Of a DNA stretch of 64,000 bases, positions 1 to 8,838 are shown one piece after another. Where the stretch lies: contig NZ_JAAXOQ010000025.1 in assembly GCF_012396015.1 (NCBI RefSeq), forward strand, positions 1-64,000. Direction: 5' to 3'. Origin of the DNA: Tsukamurella spumae. GTDB taxonomy: Bacteria > Actinomycetota > Actinomycetes > Mycobacteriales > Mycobacteriaceae. The notes below the pieces were generated by a model. That model saw only the letters and a program-made list of their open reading frames with translations, was not told where the DNA came from and did no database searches. Every line of letters begins with the position of its first letter. Within the stretch, counting starts at the first letter, position 1. The translations under genes and the position numbers were made by a program.

Positions 1-31
1 CGCGCTGTCACCCGAATTTCGCCGCCCGAGG

Positions 32-116
32 TCAGCGCCCGCGAGCGATGTCCAGCGCAGCCTTCGGGCGCGACAGGAGGTACTCGCGGGCCAGGTTGCG
101 GACCCAGGCGCGGTCG
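32..116 (-). other. possible 3' end of a minus-strand gene
   Basis: Read on the minus strand, the last 30 or so codons before a TGA at 34-32 give a normal-looking protein tail (a segment reading DRAWVRNLAREYLL, then SRPKAALDIAR). The same bases read forward give an arginine-rich, unnatural peptide. Above about base 117 the minus frame is only the antisense of the deacetylase homologue, so any real gene here has lost its 5' part or the bases are a junction. Family not recognised; weak call. Confidence 0.25.
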
Positions 117-734
117 GTGACCAAGCCCGTGCTGCTGCCGGACGGCAGCGTGGACTGTGCGAAGAGCAAATGCGTGGCGCTGACCTTCTCCGGCGGCCCC
201 GGCCCCGTGACCCGGCAGTTCCTGCAGACCCTCGACGCGCACGGAGGCAAGGGCACGTTCTTCGTCACCGGCGCGCAGGTCAACCTGAACCCCGACATCA
301 TGACCGCGATCGCCGGCACCGGCAACGAGGTGGCCAACGGGACCTGGACGCAACCCGACATGACGACGCTGTCGGACGCCGACGAGACCGCCCAGCTGCA
401 GCAGACCAACGACGCGATCCGCGCCTCCGTGGGCAGTACTCCCACGCTGTTCCGGCCGATGGGCGGGCACACCTCGCCCGCGGTCGTGGACGCCGGCAAG
501 CGACTGGGGCTCACGCAGATCCTGTGGGACCTGGACTCGATGGACTACAACTACCAGGCCGATCCGGACGGCCTCACGCAGGTGCTGATGACGATGAAGC
601 CGGGGCAGATCGTCATGCTGCACGACACCTTCGTCTCGTCCGCGACCGCGCTCGACCGCGCGATGTCGGCGCTCTCCGACCAGGGGTACGCCTTCGTCAC
701 CGTCAGCCAGCTGCTCCGCAGTCGCGCCGGGTAG
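48..734 (+). CDS. polysaccharide deacetylase (CE4/NodB) homologue lacking metal ligands
   Basis: The NodB homology fold is recognisable by its ordered motifs. CE4 enzymes remove N- or O-acetyl groups from peptidoglycan or other glycans outside the membrane, using a metal held by Asp-His-His. Here motif 1 is TFSGGPG (residues 46-52) instead of TFDDGP. Motif 2 is NGTWTQPD (97-104) instead of NHTWSHP, so both histidines are gone. Motif 3 (RPMGG, 136-140) and motif 5 (LHD, 191-193) are kept. By family knowledge it should not bind the catalytic metal; a binding or decoy role is inference. No signal peptide is visible: residues 1-23 are arginine-rich, the frame is open to the left edge, and a GTG at 117 is another possible start. 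Confidence 0.7.
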   Translation: MSSAAFGRDRRYSRARLRTQARSVTKPVLLPDGSVDCAKSKCVALTFSGGPGPVTRQFLQTLDAHGGKGTFFVTGAQVNLNPDIMTAIAGTGNEVANGTWTQPDMTTLSDADETAQLQQTNDAIRASVGSTPTLFRPMGGHTSPAVVDAGKRLGLTQILWDLDSMDYNYQADPDGLTQVLMTMKPGQIVMLHDTFVSSATALDRAMSALSDQGYAFVTVSQLLRSRAG

Positions 735-761
735 CCGCGAGTACGGACCCCGCGCACGCGA

Positions 762-794
762 AAGCGGGCCCGTCCCCAGGGGGCGGGCCCGCTT
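762..794. terminator. bidirectional terminator hairpin
   Basis: An 11-bp perfect stem (762-772 with 784-794) with an 11-base loop lies between the convergent deacetylase homologue and greA. A short T run is absent, as is usual in actinobacteria. Confidence 0.7.
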
Positions 795-815
795 CTCGTT
801 CGGCCGGAGCCGGAC

Positions 816-1310
816 CTAGGAGTGGTACGGCTCCGCGCTGACCAGCGTGACCTTGACGGTGGCGCCGCTGGGGATGGTGTACTCGCGGGTCTCGCCGACC
901 TTCGCGTTGATGAGCGCCGCGCCGAGCGGGGAGTTCGGGGAGTAGATCTCCAGCTCGTTCTCCTGCGCGCCCTCCTCGCGGGTGGCGATGAGGAAGGTCT
1001 CGACGTCCTTCTCGTCACCGTCGTAGTAGACCTTCACGACCGAGCCGGGCAGCGCCACGCCGGACTGGGTGGGCGCCTCGCCGACCTTCGCGTTGTTGAG
1101 CAGCTCCTGCAGCTGGCGGATACGCGCCTCCTGCTGACCCTGCTCGTCGCGCGCAGCGTGGTAACCGCCGTTCTCCTTGAGATCGCCCTCTTCGCGGCGC
1201 TCATTGATCTCGGCGGCGATGACGGGGCGGTTGGCGATCAACGCGTCCAACTCGTTCTTGAGGCGCTCGTGGGACTCGGGGGTCAACCACGTCACCTGAG
1301 TGTCCGTCAT
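816..1310 (-). CDS. greA: transcription elongation factor GreA
   Basis: GreA enters the RNA polymerase secondary channel and stimulates cleavage of backtracked RNA. The 164-residue protein has the N-terminal coiled coil with the acidic tip [12 protein letters not shown] (42-53; Asp43 and Glu46 match the catalytic acids of the family) and a C-terminal FKBP-like domain ending in SAEPYHS. Start chosen at the ATG at 1310, with AAGGACAG just upstream. It matches mycobacterial GreA closely from memory, including the GGY variant in the tip. Longer readings upstream add an unnatural arginine- and proline-rich tail. A perfect inverted repeat lies about 100 bases upstream of the start. Confidence 0.97.
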   Translation of the reverse strand: MTDTQVTWLTPESHERLKNELDALIANRPVIAAEINERREEGDLKENGGYHAARDEQGQQEARIRQLQELLNNAKVGEAPTQSGVALPGSVVKVYYDGDEKDVETFLIATREEGAQENELEIYSPNSPLGAALINAKVGETREYTIPSGATVKVTLVSAEPYHS

Positions 1311-1408
1311 TTCTCTGTCCTTCGTCGTAGTCGGCGGGGCCCGCTGCGGGACATCGTTCCGCAGCCGAGCCGACCCTGGAACGGTGCCCAGGGCCCGCAA
1401 ATGCAGCA

Positions 1409-1436
1409 ATACACGGCTCCATACGGAACCGTGTAT
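1409..1436. promoter_or_regulatory. inverted repeat upstream of greA
   Basis: ATACACGG and CCGTGTAT (1409-1416 and 1429-1436) form a perfect 8-bp repeat, with a second 3-bp pair (TCC/GGA) inside. It is AT-richer than its surroundings and lies in the 168-base greA to transporter gap, so it is a likely operator or promoter element for greA. The cognate regulator is unknown. Confidence 0.5.
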
Positions 1437-1477
1437 CCGCTCACCTTAGCACGAAAGCTGCAACCGGGTTGGCCGGG

Positions 1478-2239
1478 TCAGGCCGCCAGCAATGCCTGCT
1501 GGTACGACGGCTCGCGCCGCTTGAGGAACGCGCAGAGGGCGTAGCTCAGCGGCATGATCACGATCTCGACCAGCGTCTTCCACACGAAACCGAGGATCGT
1601 GTAGTTGAGGAACTGGCCGGGACTGGTGAACCCGAGTGCCGGCGCGGCGATCGAGCAGAACACCAGGGTGTCGAAGAACTCGCCCACGACGGTGGATCCG
1701 AGCAGGCGCGACCAGAGGTGCTTCTCGCCCGTCCAGGCCTTCATGCGCACCAGCACCCAGGAGTTCATGAACTCGCCCACGAGGTAGCCGGCCAGGCCCG
1801 CGATGAGGAACCGCGGGACGACGCCGGCCACGGTCCGGAAGGCCTCGTCGTTGGGCCAGTCGGGGGCGGCGGGGAGGGTGGTGGTGACCCAGAAGCACAG
1901 CGCGGCCAGCGCGAGGATCGCGAAACCGGTGAGGATCACGCGACGCATCGCGCGGAAGCCGTACACCTCGGAGATCACGTCGCCGAGGACGTAGGCGAGG
2001 GGGAAGAGGTAGAAGGCGCCGTCGGTGGCGATGCCGTCGACCTTCAGGCCGAGGAACTCGAGGTGCAACGACGGGGCGAACATCACGGCCTTGGTGCCGG
2101 TGATGTTGCTGATGATCATCACGCCGACGAACAGGCCGACCAGCAGCGGGAAGTAGGGGGACGAGACGGTGGCGAAAGCCGGCCGCGCGCGTTCGCGGAC
2201 CGGCCGCCCAGACAGGGGAGAGGAATCGTCAGTGTTCAC
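1478..2239 (-). CDS. yhhQ: queuosine-precursor transporter family (YhhQ/VUT) membrane protein
   Basis: Members of this family import 7-deazaguanine precursors for queuosine tRNA modification. The 253-residue protein has about six membrane helices and the family landmarks NITGTK (45-50), ATDGAFYLFPLAYVLGD (71-87) with acidic residues in the second helix pair, and GEFFDTLVF. It starts at GTG 2239, whose first bases form a GTGA overlap with the stop of the DUF4307 gene, so the two are probably translationally coupled. The cargo in this organism is inferred from the family; a different deazapurine or vitamin-like substrate is possible. Confidence 0.85.
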   Translation of the reverse strand: MNTDDSSPLSGRPVRERARPAFATVSSPYFPLLVGLFVGVMIISNITGTKAVMFAPSLHLEFLGLKVDGIATDGAFYLFPLAYVLGDVISEVYGFRAMRRVILTGFAILALAALCFWVTTTLPAAPDWPNDEAFRTVAGVVPRFLIAGLAGYLVGEFMNSWVLVRMKAWTGEKHLWSRLLGSTVVGEFFDTLVFCSIAAPALGFTSPGQFLNYTILGFVWKTLVEIVIMPLSYALCAFLKRREPSYQQALLAA

Positions 2240-2664
2240 GCACGGTCAAGATACGCGGGCACGTCCGTTCCGCAACCGAAGACATCGCCGACGGCGGGGG
2301 GCTCGGTGGTGCGCACCTCACTGCTGACCACGACGACGGTGTCGGACGACGGGGGCACGTAGAACTCGCGCCGGCCGATCTCGTCGCCCGCCTTGTTCTT
2401 GACGTACACGATGCAGCTGACCGCCTTCGAGGGGTCCGTCCGCGTGACGGTGACCTGGACCTGCGCGGCGGAATCCGAGAGCACGCTGTACCCCGCCGTC
2501 TCGCCTGTCACGGGTTGGCGGGAGAACTTCTGATAGCCCAGCCACGCGATGAGCACGCCGAGGATCACGACCACGACCAGCCCGATGATGCCGATCCGGC
2601 GCGCGCGGGCCGGATCGCGCTCGTCGGGGTAGCGATCGGAAGGACGGACGGGGTCGGTCGACAT
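2236..2664 (-). CDS. DUF4307 single-span membrane protein (Rv1081c-like)
   Basis: A 142-residue protein: a charged cytoplasmic N-terminus, one hydrophobic span at about 24-43, then an extracytoplasmic beta-rich domain with two cysteines (CIVY and FGCGT segments) that could form a disulfide. It corresponds to the DUF4307 family next to greA and mca in mycobacteria. Start is the ATG at 2664; further upstream the frame is unnatural. It lies divergent to mca with a 136-base gap and overlaps the transporter gene by 4 bases. Function unknown. Confidence 0.8.
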   Translation of the reverse strand: MSTDPVRPSDRYPDERDPARARRIGIIGLVVVVILGVLIAWLGYQKFSRQPVTGETAGYSVLSDSAAQVQVTVTRTDPSKAVSCIVYVKNKAGDEIGRREFYVPPSSDTVVVVSSEVRTTEPPAVGDVFGCGTDVPAYLDRA

Positions 2665-2800
2665 GGATCCATCGAAGCACACTCGAGCGCGGCGGTCCCA
2701 CGGCCCGCGCGGGGTCCGCGCCCGGCCCCTCGCGCCGGGCGGGCCCGGTCGGGTGCACCCGGCGCGCGCCCGGCCGCGCGGATCGTGGACACTGGACGGC

Positions 2801-3667
2801 ATGACCGGATACCGCCTCCTCGCCGTTCACGCGCACCCGGACGACGAGTCGAGTAAGGGCGCCGCCACGATGGCGCGGTACGCGGCCGAGGGGAACGACG
2901 TGCTGGTCGCGACGTTCACGGGCGGCGAACGAGGGGACATCCTCAACCCGGCGATGGATGTCCCCGGGATCCAGGACCGGCTCCCGGAGGTACGGCGCGA
3001 GGAGATGGCCAAGGCCGCCGCGATCCTGGGCGTCGAGCACCGCTGGCTCGGTTTCGTCGACTCGGGGCTCCCCGAGGGCGATCCGCTGCCCCCGCTGCCC
3101 GAGGGCTGCTTCGCGCTCGAGCCGGTCGAGGTGCCGACGGAGACACTGGTGCGGTTGATCCGCGAGTTCCGCCCGCACGTGATGATCACGTACGACGAGA
3201 ACGGCGGCTACCCGCACCCGGACCACATCATGACCCACACCGTCTCGATGGCGGCCTACGAGGCCGCGGCCGATCCGGCGCAGTTCCCCGACGCCGGCGA
3301 GCCCTGGCAGATCTCGAAGGTCTACTACTCGCACGGCTTCCTCCGCGGCAAGTTCCAGGCCTTCGCGGACGAGTTCGAGAAGCACGGTCTCGAGAATCCC
3401 TACACCGAGTGGCTCGCCCGGTGGAAGGACGAGCGCAACGACATGATGGCCCGCGTGACCACGCAGGTCGAGTGCGGCGAGTACTTCCCGGTCCGCGACG
3501 ACGCGCTCCGCGCCCACGCCACCCAGATCGACCCGAACGGGCCGTTCTTCGTGGTGCCGATGGAGTGGCAGCAGCGACTGTGGCCCACCGAGGAGTACGA
3601 GCTGGCCAAGACCGTGGTCAGTAGCAGGATGCCCGAGAAGGACCTGTTCAGCGGGATCGAGCTGTGA
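2801..3667 (+). CDS. mca: mycothiol S-conjugate amidase
   Basis: Mca cleaves mycothiol S-conjugates of electrophiles into glucosaminyl-inositol and an acetyl-cysteine conjugate (mercapturic acid) for export, a cytosolic detoxification step. The 288-residue protein belongs to the LmbE/PIG-L zinc hydrolase fold. AHPDDE (11-16) and HPDH (139-142) carry the expected zinc ligands His12, Asp15 and His142. Length and sequence fit mycobacterial Mca rather than MshB. Start is ATG 2801. Its TGA overlaps the ATG of the next gene by one base, so the two form an operon. Confidence 0.95.
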   Translation: MTGYRLLAVHAHPDDESSKGAATMARYAAEGNDVLVATFTGGERGDILNPAMDVPGIQDRLPEVRREEMAKAAAILGVEHRWLGFVDSGLPEGDPLPPLPEGCFALEPVEVPTETLVRLIREFRPHVMITYDENGGYPHPDHIMTHTVSMAAYEAAADPAQFPDAGEPWQISKVYYSHGFLRGKFQAFADEFEKHGLENPYTEWLARWKDERNDMMARVTTQVECGEYFPVRDDALRAHATQIDPNGPFFVVPMEWQQRLWPTEEYELAKTVVSSRMPEKDLFSGIEL

Positions 3668-3993
3668 TGGCACCGCTGCTGCAGCTGGCCTCCGACGTGG
3701 CGGTGCTCGTCGCCGATCCGGAGAAGCCCAAGGGCGCCGAGTTCGGTAAGTCCGGCCCCCTCGGTCTCGCGGTGATCGTCGCGCTCCTGGCGGTCACCTT
3801 CCTGCTCATCCGCTCGATGAACAAGCACGTCAAGAACCTCCCCGAGTCCTTCGACGACGAGGCGCCGGGCGAGGGCGACGAGGCCGGCGGCACGGACCAC
3901 GCGGGCATCGAGGCCGACGAGGCCTCGCCGGCGGAGGGCGACGGCGCACCGTCGGACAGCGCCGACGGTGCCGGGGGCGACGGGCCCCGATAG
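3667..3993 (+). CDS. small membrane protein with acidic tail (Rv1083-like)
   Basis: A 108-residue protein with a single hydrophobic span at about 32-49, a basic stop-transfer stretch (RSMNKHVK), and a long Asp/Glu/Gly/Ala-rich C-terminal tail that is likely disordered. The same small gene follows mca in mycobacteria. ATG 3667 overlaps the mca stop (TGATG); a GTG at 3664 is also possible. No function is known to me; coupling to mca suggests a role near that pathway, which is inference only. Confidence 0.75.
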   Translation: MAPLLQLASDVAVLVADPEKPKGAEFGKSGPLGLAVIVALLAVTFLLIRSMNKHVKNLPESFDDEAPGEGDEAGGTDHAGIEADEASPAEGDGAPSDSADGAGGDGPR

Positions 3994-4022
3994 GTCCCGA
4001 CGCGACCTCCCGGGCTCGGGAC
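3994..4022. terminator. hairpin between convergent genes
   Basis: GTCCCGA (3994-4000) pairs with TCGGGAC (4016-4022), a 7-bp stem directly after the stop of the membrane protein and before the end of vapC. Confidence 0.4.
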
Positions 4023-4043
4023 GGCTGGTGGCGCAGTCACGGC

Positions 4044-4466
4044 TCACGCATCGAAGGGCAGCAGCCGGAATGTCGAGCCGCCGCCGAGTGGCCTGATCGC
4101 GCGGAAGTGACGTTGGTCGACGGTGAACAGGTCGAGTGTTGTGAAGTCCTGCGCGTGGACGACGAGAGTGGCGTCGGTCAGGCCCAGCGGGAAGCCCCCG
4201 TACGTTCCCGCGACTCTCGCCGAGCGGACGGCGACCTCGTGGTCGAAGGGGAGGACGTTCGCGGTCTGGAGGACGTCGTCGATGACGGTGGCCCGGGCCT
4301 TCTCGCCGAGTCTGGCGCCGACGAGGTGGTCGAGCTCGGCGAGGACGAGGGCGGGGACCCACAGTCTCTCGGTGAGGTGTTGGAGGAAGGCCGCGGTAGC
4401 TGCGTGATGATCATCTGAGCGGTCGTAGGCGGCGTACAGGGCGCCGGTGTCCGCGATGATCGTCAT
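4044..4466 (-). CDS. vapC: PIN-domain toxin VapC
   Basis: A 140-residue PIN-domain ribonuclease of the VapC type. The acidic metal-binding set is visible at Asp6 (ADTG), Glu44 (LAELDHL), Asp98 (LTDAT) and Asp117 (TVDQRHF), so it looks intact. Known VapC toxins cut tRNA or rRNA; the target here cannot be read from sequence. The ATG at 4466 overlaps the vapB stop as ATGA, the usual translational coupling of toxin after antitoxin. The pair sits between mca and the DUF255 gene. Confidence 0.92.
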   Translation of the reverse strand: MTIIADTGALYAAYDRSDDHHAATAAFLQHLTERLWVPALVLAELDHLVGARLGEKARATVIDDVLQTANVLPFDHEVAVRSARVAGTYGGFPLGLTDATLVVHAQDFTTLDLFTVDQRHFRAIRPLGGGSTFRLLPFDA

Positions 4467-4696
4467 GCGAGCCCGAACCCGGTCTCGGTCAGGACGTCAT
4501 CGACATCGGCGGACGTGGTGGACGTGCCGCTGTGGAACAGGCCGAACTTCATGTCCTGCGCCGTCTTTCCGTGATCGCGGAGCTTCTCGGTCAGAGCCTC
4601 ACGGATGACGTCCGACTCCGTGCGGCCGTCTGCCCGCGCGCGTGCTTCGAGCGCGGCCTTGAGCTCCTCGGGCAGATAGATCGTGGTGCGGACCAT
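4463..4696 (-). CDS. vapB: ribbon-helix-helix antitoxin VapB
   Basis: A 77-residue protein with an N-terminal ribbon-helix-helix DNA-binding domain (VRTTIYLPEELKAALEARA, then RTESDVIREAL) and a C-terminal tail that would occupy the VapC active site. Start is ATG 4696. It should repress its own promoter through the palindrome at 4708-4727, which begins 11 bases upstream of the start codon. Confidence 0.92.
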   Translation of the reverse strand: MVRTTIYLPEELKAALEARARADGRTESDVIREALTEKLRDHGKTAQDMKFGLFHSGTSTTSADVDDVLTETGFGLA

Positions 4697-4707
4697 GCCG
4701 TCACAGT

Positions 4708-4727
4708 ACGCCATATATGTATGGCGT
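4708..4727. promoter_or_regulatory. vapBC operator palindrome
   Basis: ACGCCATA and TATGGCGT form an 8-bp perfect inverted repeat around TATG. It is the most AT-rich spot in the area and immediately precedes vapB, as expected for an autoregulated RHH antitoxin operator. Confidence 0.7.
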
Positions 4728-4771
4728 GGCAGAGCTGAGGCGTCGTCGGCGGTCTGAGGCAGGATGGGGTC

Positions 4772-6742
<1,971 letters not shown>

Positions 6743-6745
6743 ACA

Positions 6746-6773
6746 GGGGCGGGGGCGCTCGCGGGCCCGCCCC
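6746..6773 (+). terminator. GC-rich hairpin after the DUF255 gene
   Basis: GGGGCGGG (6746-6753) pairs with CCCGCCCC (6766-6773), an 8-bp all-GC stem 3 bases after the stop codon, upstream of the aroF leader promoter. Confidence 0.5.
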
Positions 6774-6803
6774 CGAGGGGTGTGCTATGTTCGCTGCGTG
6801 GGT

Positions 6804-6869
6804 ATGAACGCGTATTGGCGCTTTACCGAGGCTCCGGGTGGGGCCGTCGGTGAGGCGCGTGTGCGCTAG
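6804..6869 (+). CDS. aroF leader peptide (aromatic amino acid attenuator)
   Basis: A 21-codon ORF starting MNAYWRFTEA and ending at TAG 6867. Tyr, Trp and Phe codons lie at 6813, 6816 and 6822, a dense aromatic cluster of the kind that stalls ribosomes when charged aromatic tRNAs are short. A TATGTT box at 6786-6791 lies 12 bases before the ATG, or 6 bases before an in-frame GTG at 6798, so the transcript may be nearly leaderless. It precedes a strong intrinsic terminator and the DAHP synthase gene. A similar attenuator ahead of a DAHP synthase gene is, as I recall, described in Corynebacterium glutamicum. Confidence 0.85.
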   Translation: MNAYWRFTEAPGGAVGEARVR

Positions 6870-6893
6870 TACCGAACAGCACGACCCGGAGCC
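6830..6893 (+). promoter_or_regulatory. aroF leader RNA long-range pairing
   Basis: GGCTCCGGGT (6830-6839), just after the aromatic codons, is perfectly complementary to ACCCGGAGCC (6884-6893), which ends one base before the terminator stem. A stalled or translating ribosome would change this 10-bp pairing. Which fold is the antiterminator is not settled: TCGCTGC (6791-6797) could instead pair with GCAGCGA inside the terminator arm. Confidence 0.6.
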
Positions 6894-6894
6894 G

Positions 6895-6923
6895 AAGGCA
6901 GCGAGAGCACTCGCTGCCTTTTT
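6895..6923 (+). terminator. aroF attenuator terminator
   Basis: An 11-bp perfect stem (6895-6905 with 6910-6920), a 4-base loop and a run of five T at 6919-6923. This is the only classical U-tailed intrinsic terminator noticed in the window. It lies 26 bases after the leader peptide stop and upstream of aroF. Confidence 0.85.
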
Positions 6924-6974
6924 CTATGGCACCGGACGTCCCCGCTGGTGCCGCCACCTGAAGGAAGGCATCAC

Positions 6975-8033
6975 ATGACCATCGAACTCGATTCGCCGGC
7001 GTCCACCTCGAACCGTCGGGTCTCGGCGTTCCATGCCATTCCCTCGCCGGTGCAGCTGCGCGACGAGCTACCGCTCGCTCCGCGCCTGGCAGCGCAGGTC
7101 GAGGCCGACCGCGCCGCCGTCGCCGATGTCATCGCGGGCCGCGATCAGCGGCTCCTCGTGGTCGTGGGGCCCTGCTCCGTGCACGACCCCGAGGCCGCGC
7201 TCGACTACGCCCGGCGGCTCAAGCCCATCGCCGATGAGCTGGCGGACCGGCTCCTCATCGTGATGCGGGTGTACTTCGAGAAGCCGCGCACCACCGTCGG
7301 GTGGAAGGGCCTGATCAACGACCCCGGCATGGACGAGTCCTACGACGTGCCCCGCGGCCTGCGCACCGCCCGGCAGCTGCTGCTCGACATCCTGGAGATC
7401 GGGCTGCCCGTGGGCTGCGAGTTCCTCGAGCCGACCAGCCCCCAGTACATCGCCGACACCGTCGCGTGGGGCGCGATCGGCGCCCGCACCACTGAGTCGC
7501 AGGTGCACCGCCAGCTCGCGTCCGGTCTGTCGATGCCGATCGGCTTCAAGAACGCGACCGACGGGAACGTCCAGGTCGCGATCGACGGTGCGCTGTCGGC
7601 CGCGTCGCGGCACGTCTTCTTCGGCACCGACGACGAGGGCGCGGCCGCGGTCGTCGAGACCGTCGGCAACGAGAACTGCCACATCATCCTGCGCGGCGGC
7701 CGCGGCGGGCCCAACTTCGACGCCGCGTCGGTGTCCGCCGCCGTCGGTGCGCTGGAGAAGGCGGGCCTCGCACCGTCGGTGATGGTGGACTGCTCGCACG
7801 CCAACTCCGGCAAGGACCATGTGCGCCAGGCCGAGGTGGCCCGGGAGATCGCCGGCCGGATCGCCGCGGGCGAGACCGGCATCTCCGGCCTGATGCTCGA
7901 GTCCTTCCTGGTCGCGGGCGCGCAGCAGCCCGGGCCGGGCCCGCTCGTGTACGGCCAGTCCGTGACCGACAAGTGCATGGACTTCGCCACCACCGACTCG
8001 GTCTTGCACGATTTGGCAGCGGCGCTGCGCTGA
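6975..8033 (+). CDS. aroF: 3-deoxy-7-phosphoheptulonate synthase, class I
   Basis: Condenses phosphoenolpyruvate with erythrose 4-phosphate, the first step of the shikimate pathway in the cytosol. The 352-residue protein is a class I (AroF/G/H) enzyme: GPCSVHDP (65-72), KPRTTVGWKGLINDP from 103, and the metal-ligand region with CSHANSGK. M. tuberculosis relies on a class II enzyme, so a class I copy resembles the corynebacterial arrangement. Start is ATG 6975 with AAGGAAGG at 6961-6968; an in-frame GTG at 6948 lacks such a site. Expression is very probably controlled by the attenuator immediately upstream. Feedback specificity cannot be read from the sequence. Confidence 0.95.
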   Translation: MTIELDSPASTSNRRVSAFHAIPSPVQLRDELPLAPRLAAQVEADRAAVADVIAGRDQRLLVVVGPCSVHDPEAALDYARRLKPIADELADRLLIVMRVYFEKPRTTVGWKGLINDPGMDESYDVPRGLRTARQLLLDILEIGLPVGCEFLEPTSPQYIADTVAWGAIGARTTESQVHRQLASGLSMPIGFKNATDGNVQVAIDGALSAASRHVFFGTDDEGAAAVVETVGNENCHIILRGGRGGPNFDAASVSAAVGALEKAGLAPSVMVDCSHANSGKDHVRQAEVAREIAGRIAAGETGISGLMLESFLVAGAQQPGPGPLVYGQSVTDKCMDFATTDSVLHDLAAALR

Positions 8034-8050
8034 GGCCCACGGATACGCCG

Positions 8051-8079
8051 TTGCGCGCCGGTCGCGCGCCTCGTATGGT
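8051..8079 (+). promoter_or_regulatory. candidate promoter in aroF 3' intergenic region
   Basis: TTGCGC (8051-8056), a 17-base spacer and TATGGT (8074-8079) fit a housekeeping promoter. No forward coding gene follows for 750 bases, so it would drive a short RNA. Confidence 0.4.
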
Positions 8080-8085
8080 TGGTGA

Positions 8086-8165
8086 GGTAGCCGCCCCATC
8101 GCGGTGGGGTTGGAAGTGAGCCGCAGGATTACTCGCCGGATGACGAGGCCTGCGGCTCGCGCCTT
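8086..8165 (+). ncRNA. candidate small RNA with two hairpins
   Basis: Downstream of the candidate promoter lie a CCCCA/TGGGG hairpin (8094-8109) and a long stem GAGCCGCAGG/CCTGCGGCTC (8118-8127 with 8149-8158) with an inner CTCG/CGAG pair, followed by a short pyrimidine stretch. That is the layout of a roughly 75-base sRNA with its terminator. It could instead be only an aroF terminator. No known RNA family was recognised. Confidence 0.4.
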
Positions 8166-8171
8166 TCCCGA

Positions 8172-8723
8172 TCAGATCTCGTGGAGGTCCACGCTGCCGC
8201 CCAGGAGGTCGAGATAGCGCGACTGTCCGATTCGGCTTTGGACGACTGCACCGCAAATGATGTCTGAGATCCAGAGGACCGGTTCGAGTCTTCCGACCGC
8301 ATGCGCGATCCGGAGGGTGTTACTGATCGCTCGGCGATTGCGCAACAGCTGCATCGTTGCGAGGTCGCTCGCGTCCAATGAAGATCGTGACTCGAAGGTG
8401 ATCTTCGAGCACGGAACGTCGGCGAGGTGCGGCAGGAGGTGCTCAAGGCACTTGCGGCGGTGTCGTCGGTCGGTGGCGTCCGTGTCGTGGTGGACGACCA
8501 CGATCGCTGCAACCGGCAGTCCGATCACGGCTTCGACCAGCTCGATCCGCCGGGTCTCGCTACTGCCGTGCCAGTGGACTTTCGGTTCCTCGATCCGGAG
8601 CGATTCCATGGCGTCGCGTGCGGCAGATACGTCGTTCTCGTCGAGCAATGCTGCCGCGAGAAGGTAGGTACCCGGGTCGAGGTCAGGCCTCGACCCGCTC
8701 TCGTCTCCCCACGCCGTGAGCAT
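8172..8723 (-). CDS. DUF3800-like protein
   Basis: A 183-residue protein opening with WGDESG (5-10), the hallmark of DUF3800 proteins, which are predicted to have an RNase H-like fold and are often found on mobile or defence islands. The acidic start motif and a later HHDTDATD stretch could be metal ligands, but activity is unproven. Start at ATG 8723 gives the family N-terminus; a TTG at 8756 would add 11 residues. Codon and base use are visibly less GC-rich than the neighbours, which suggests acquisition. It is a single gene between aroF and the DinB gene. Confidence 0.65.
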   Translation of the reverse strand: MLTAWGDESGSRPDLDPGTYLLAAALLDENDVSAARDAMESLRIEEPKVHWHGSSETRRIELVEAVIGLPVAAIVVVHHDTDATDRRHRRKCLEHLLPHLADVPCSKITFESRSSLDASDLATMQLLRNRRAISNTLRIAHAVGRLEPVLWISDIICGAVVQSRIGQSRYLDLLGGSVDLHEI

Positions 8724-8838
8724 TCTCGGACGATAGCGGCCGGGTCCGACACGCAATCACCGAGTCCTGCGGCACTGGAAGAGTGCTCTGAGCAACTCCA
8801 GTGCCGAAGAAATCGACAGCGGGAAGTAGATTCGACCC

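Noticed and set aside
4044-4727. VapBC pair as a sign of a larger mobile island
   Set aside because: Base composition and codon use match the neighbours and no integrase, transposase or direct repeats flank it.
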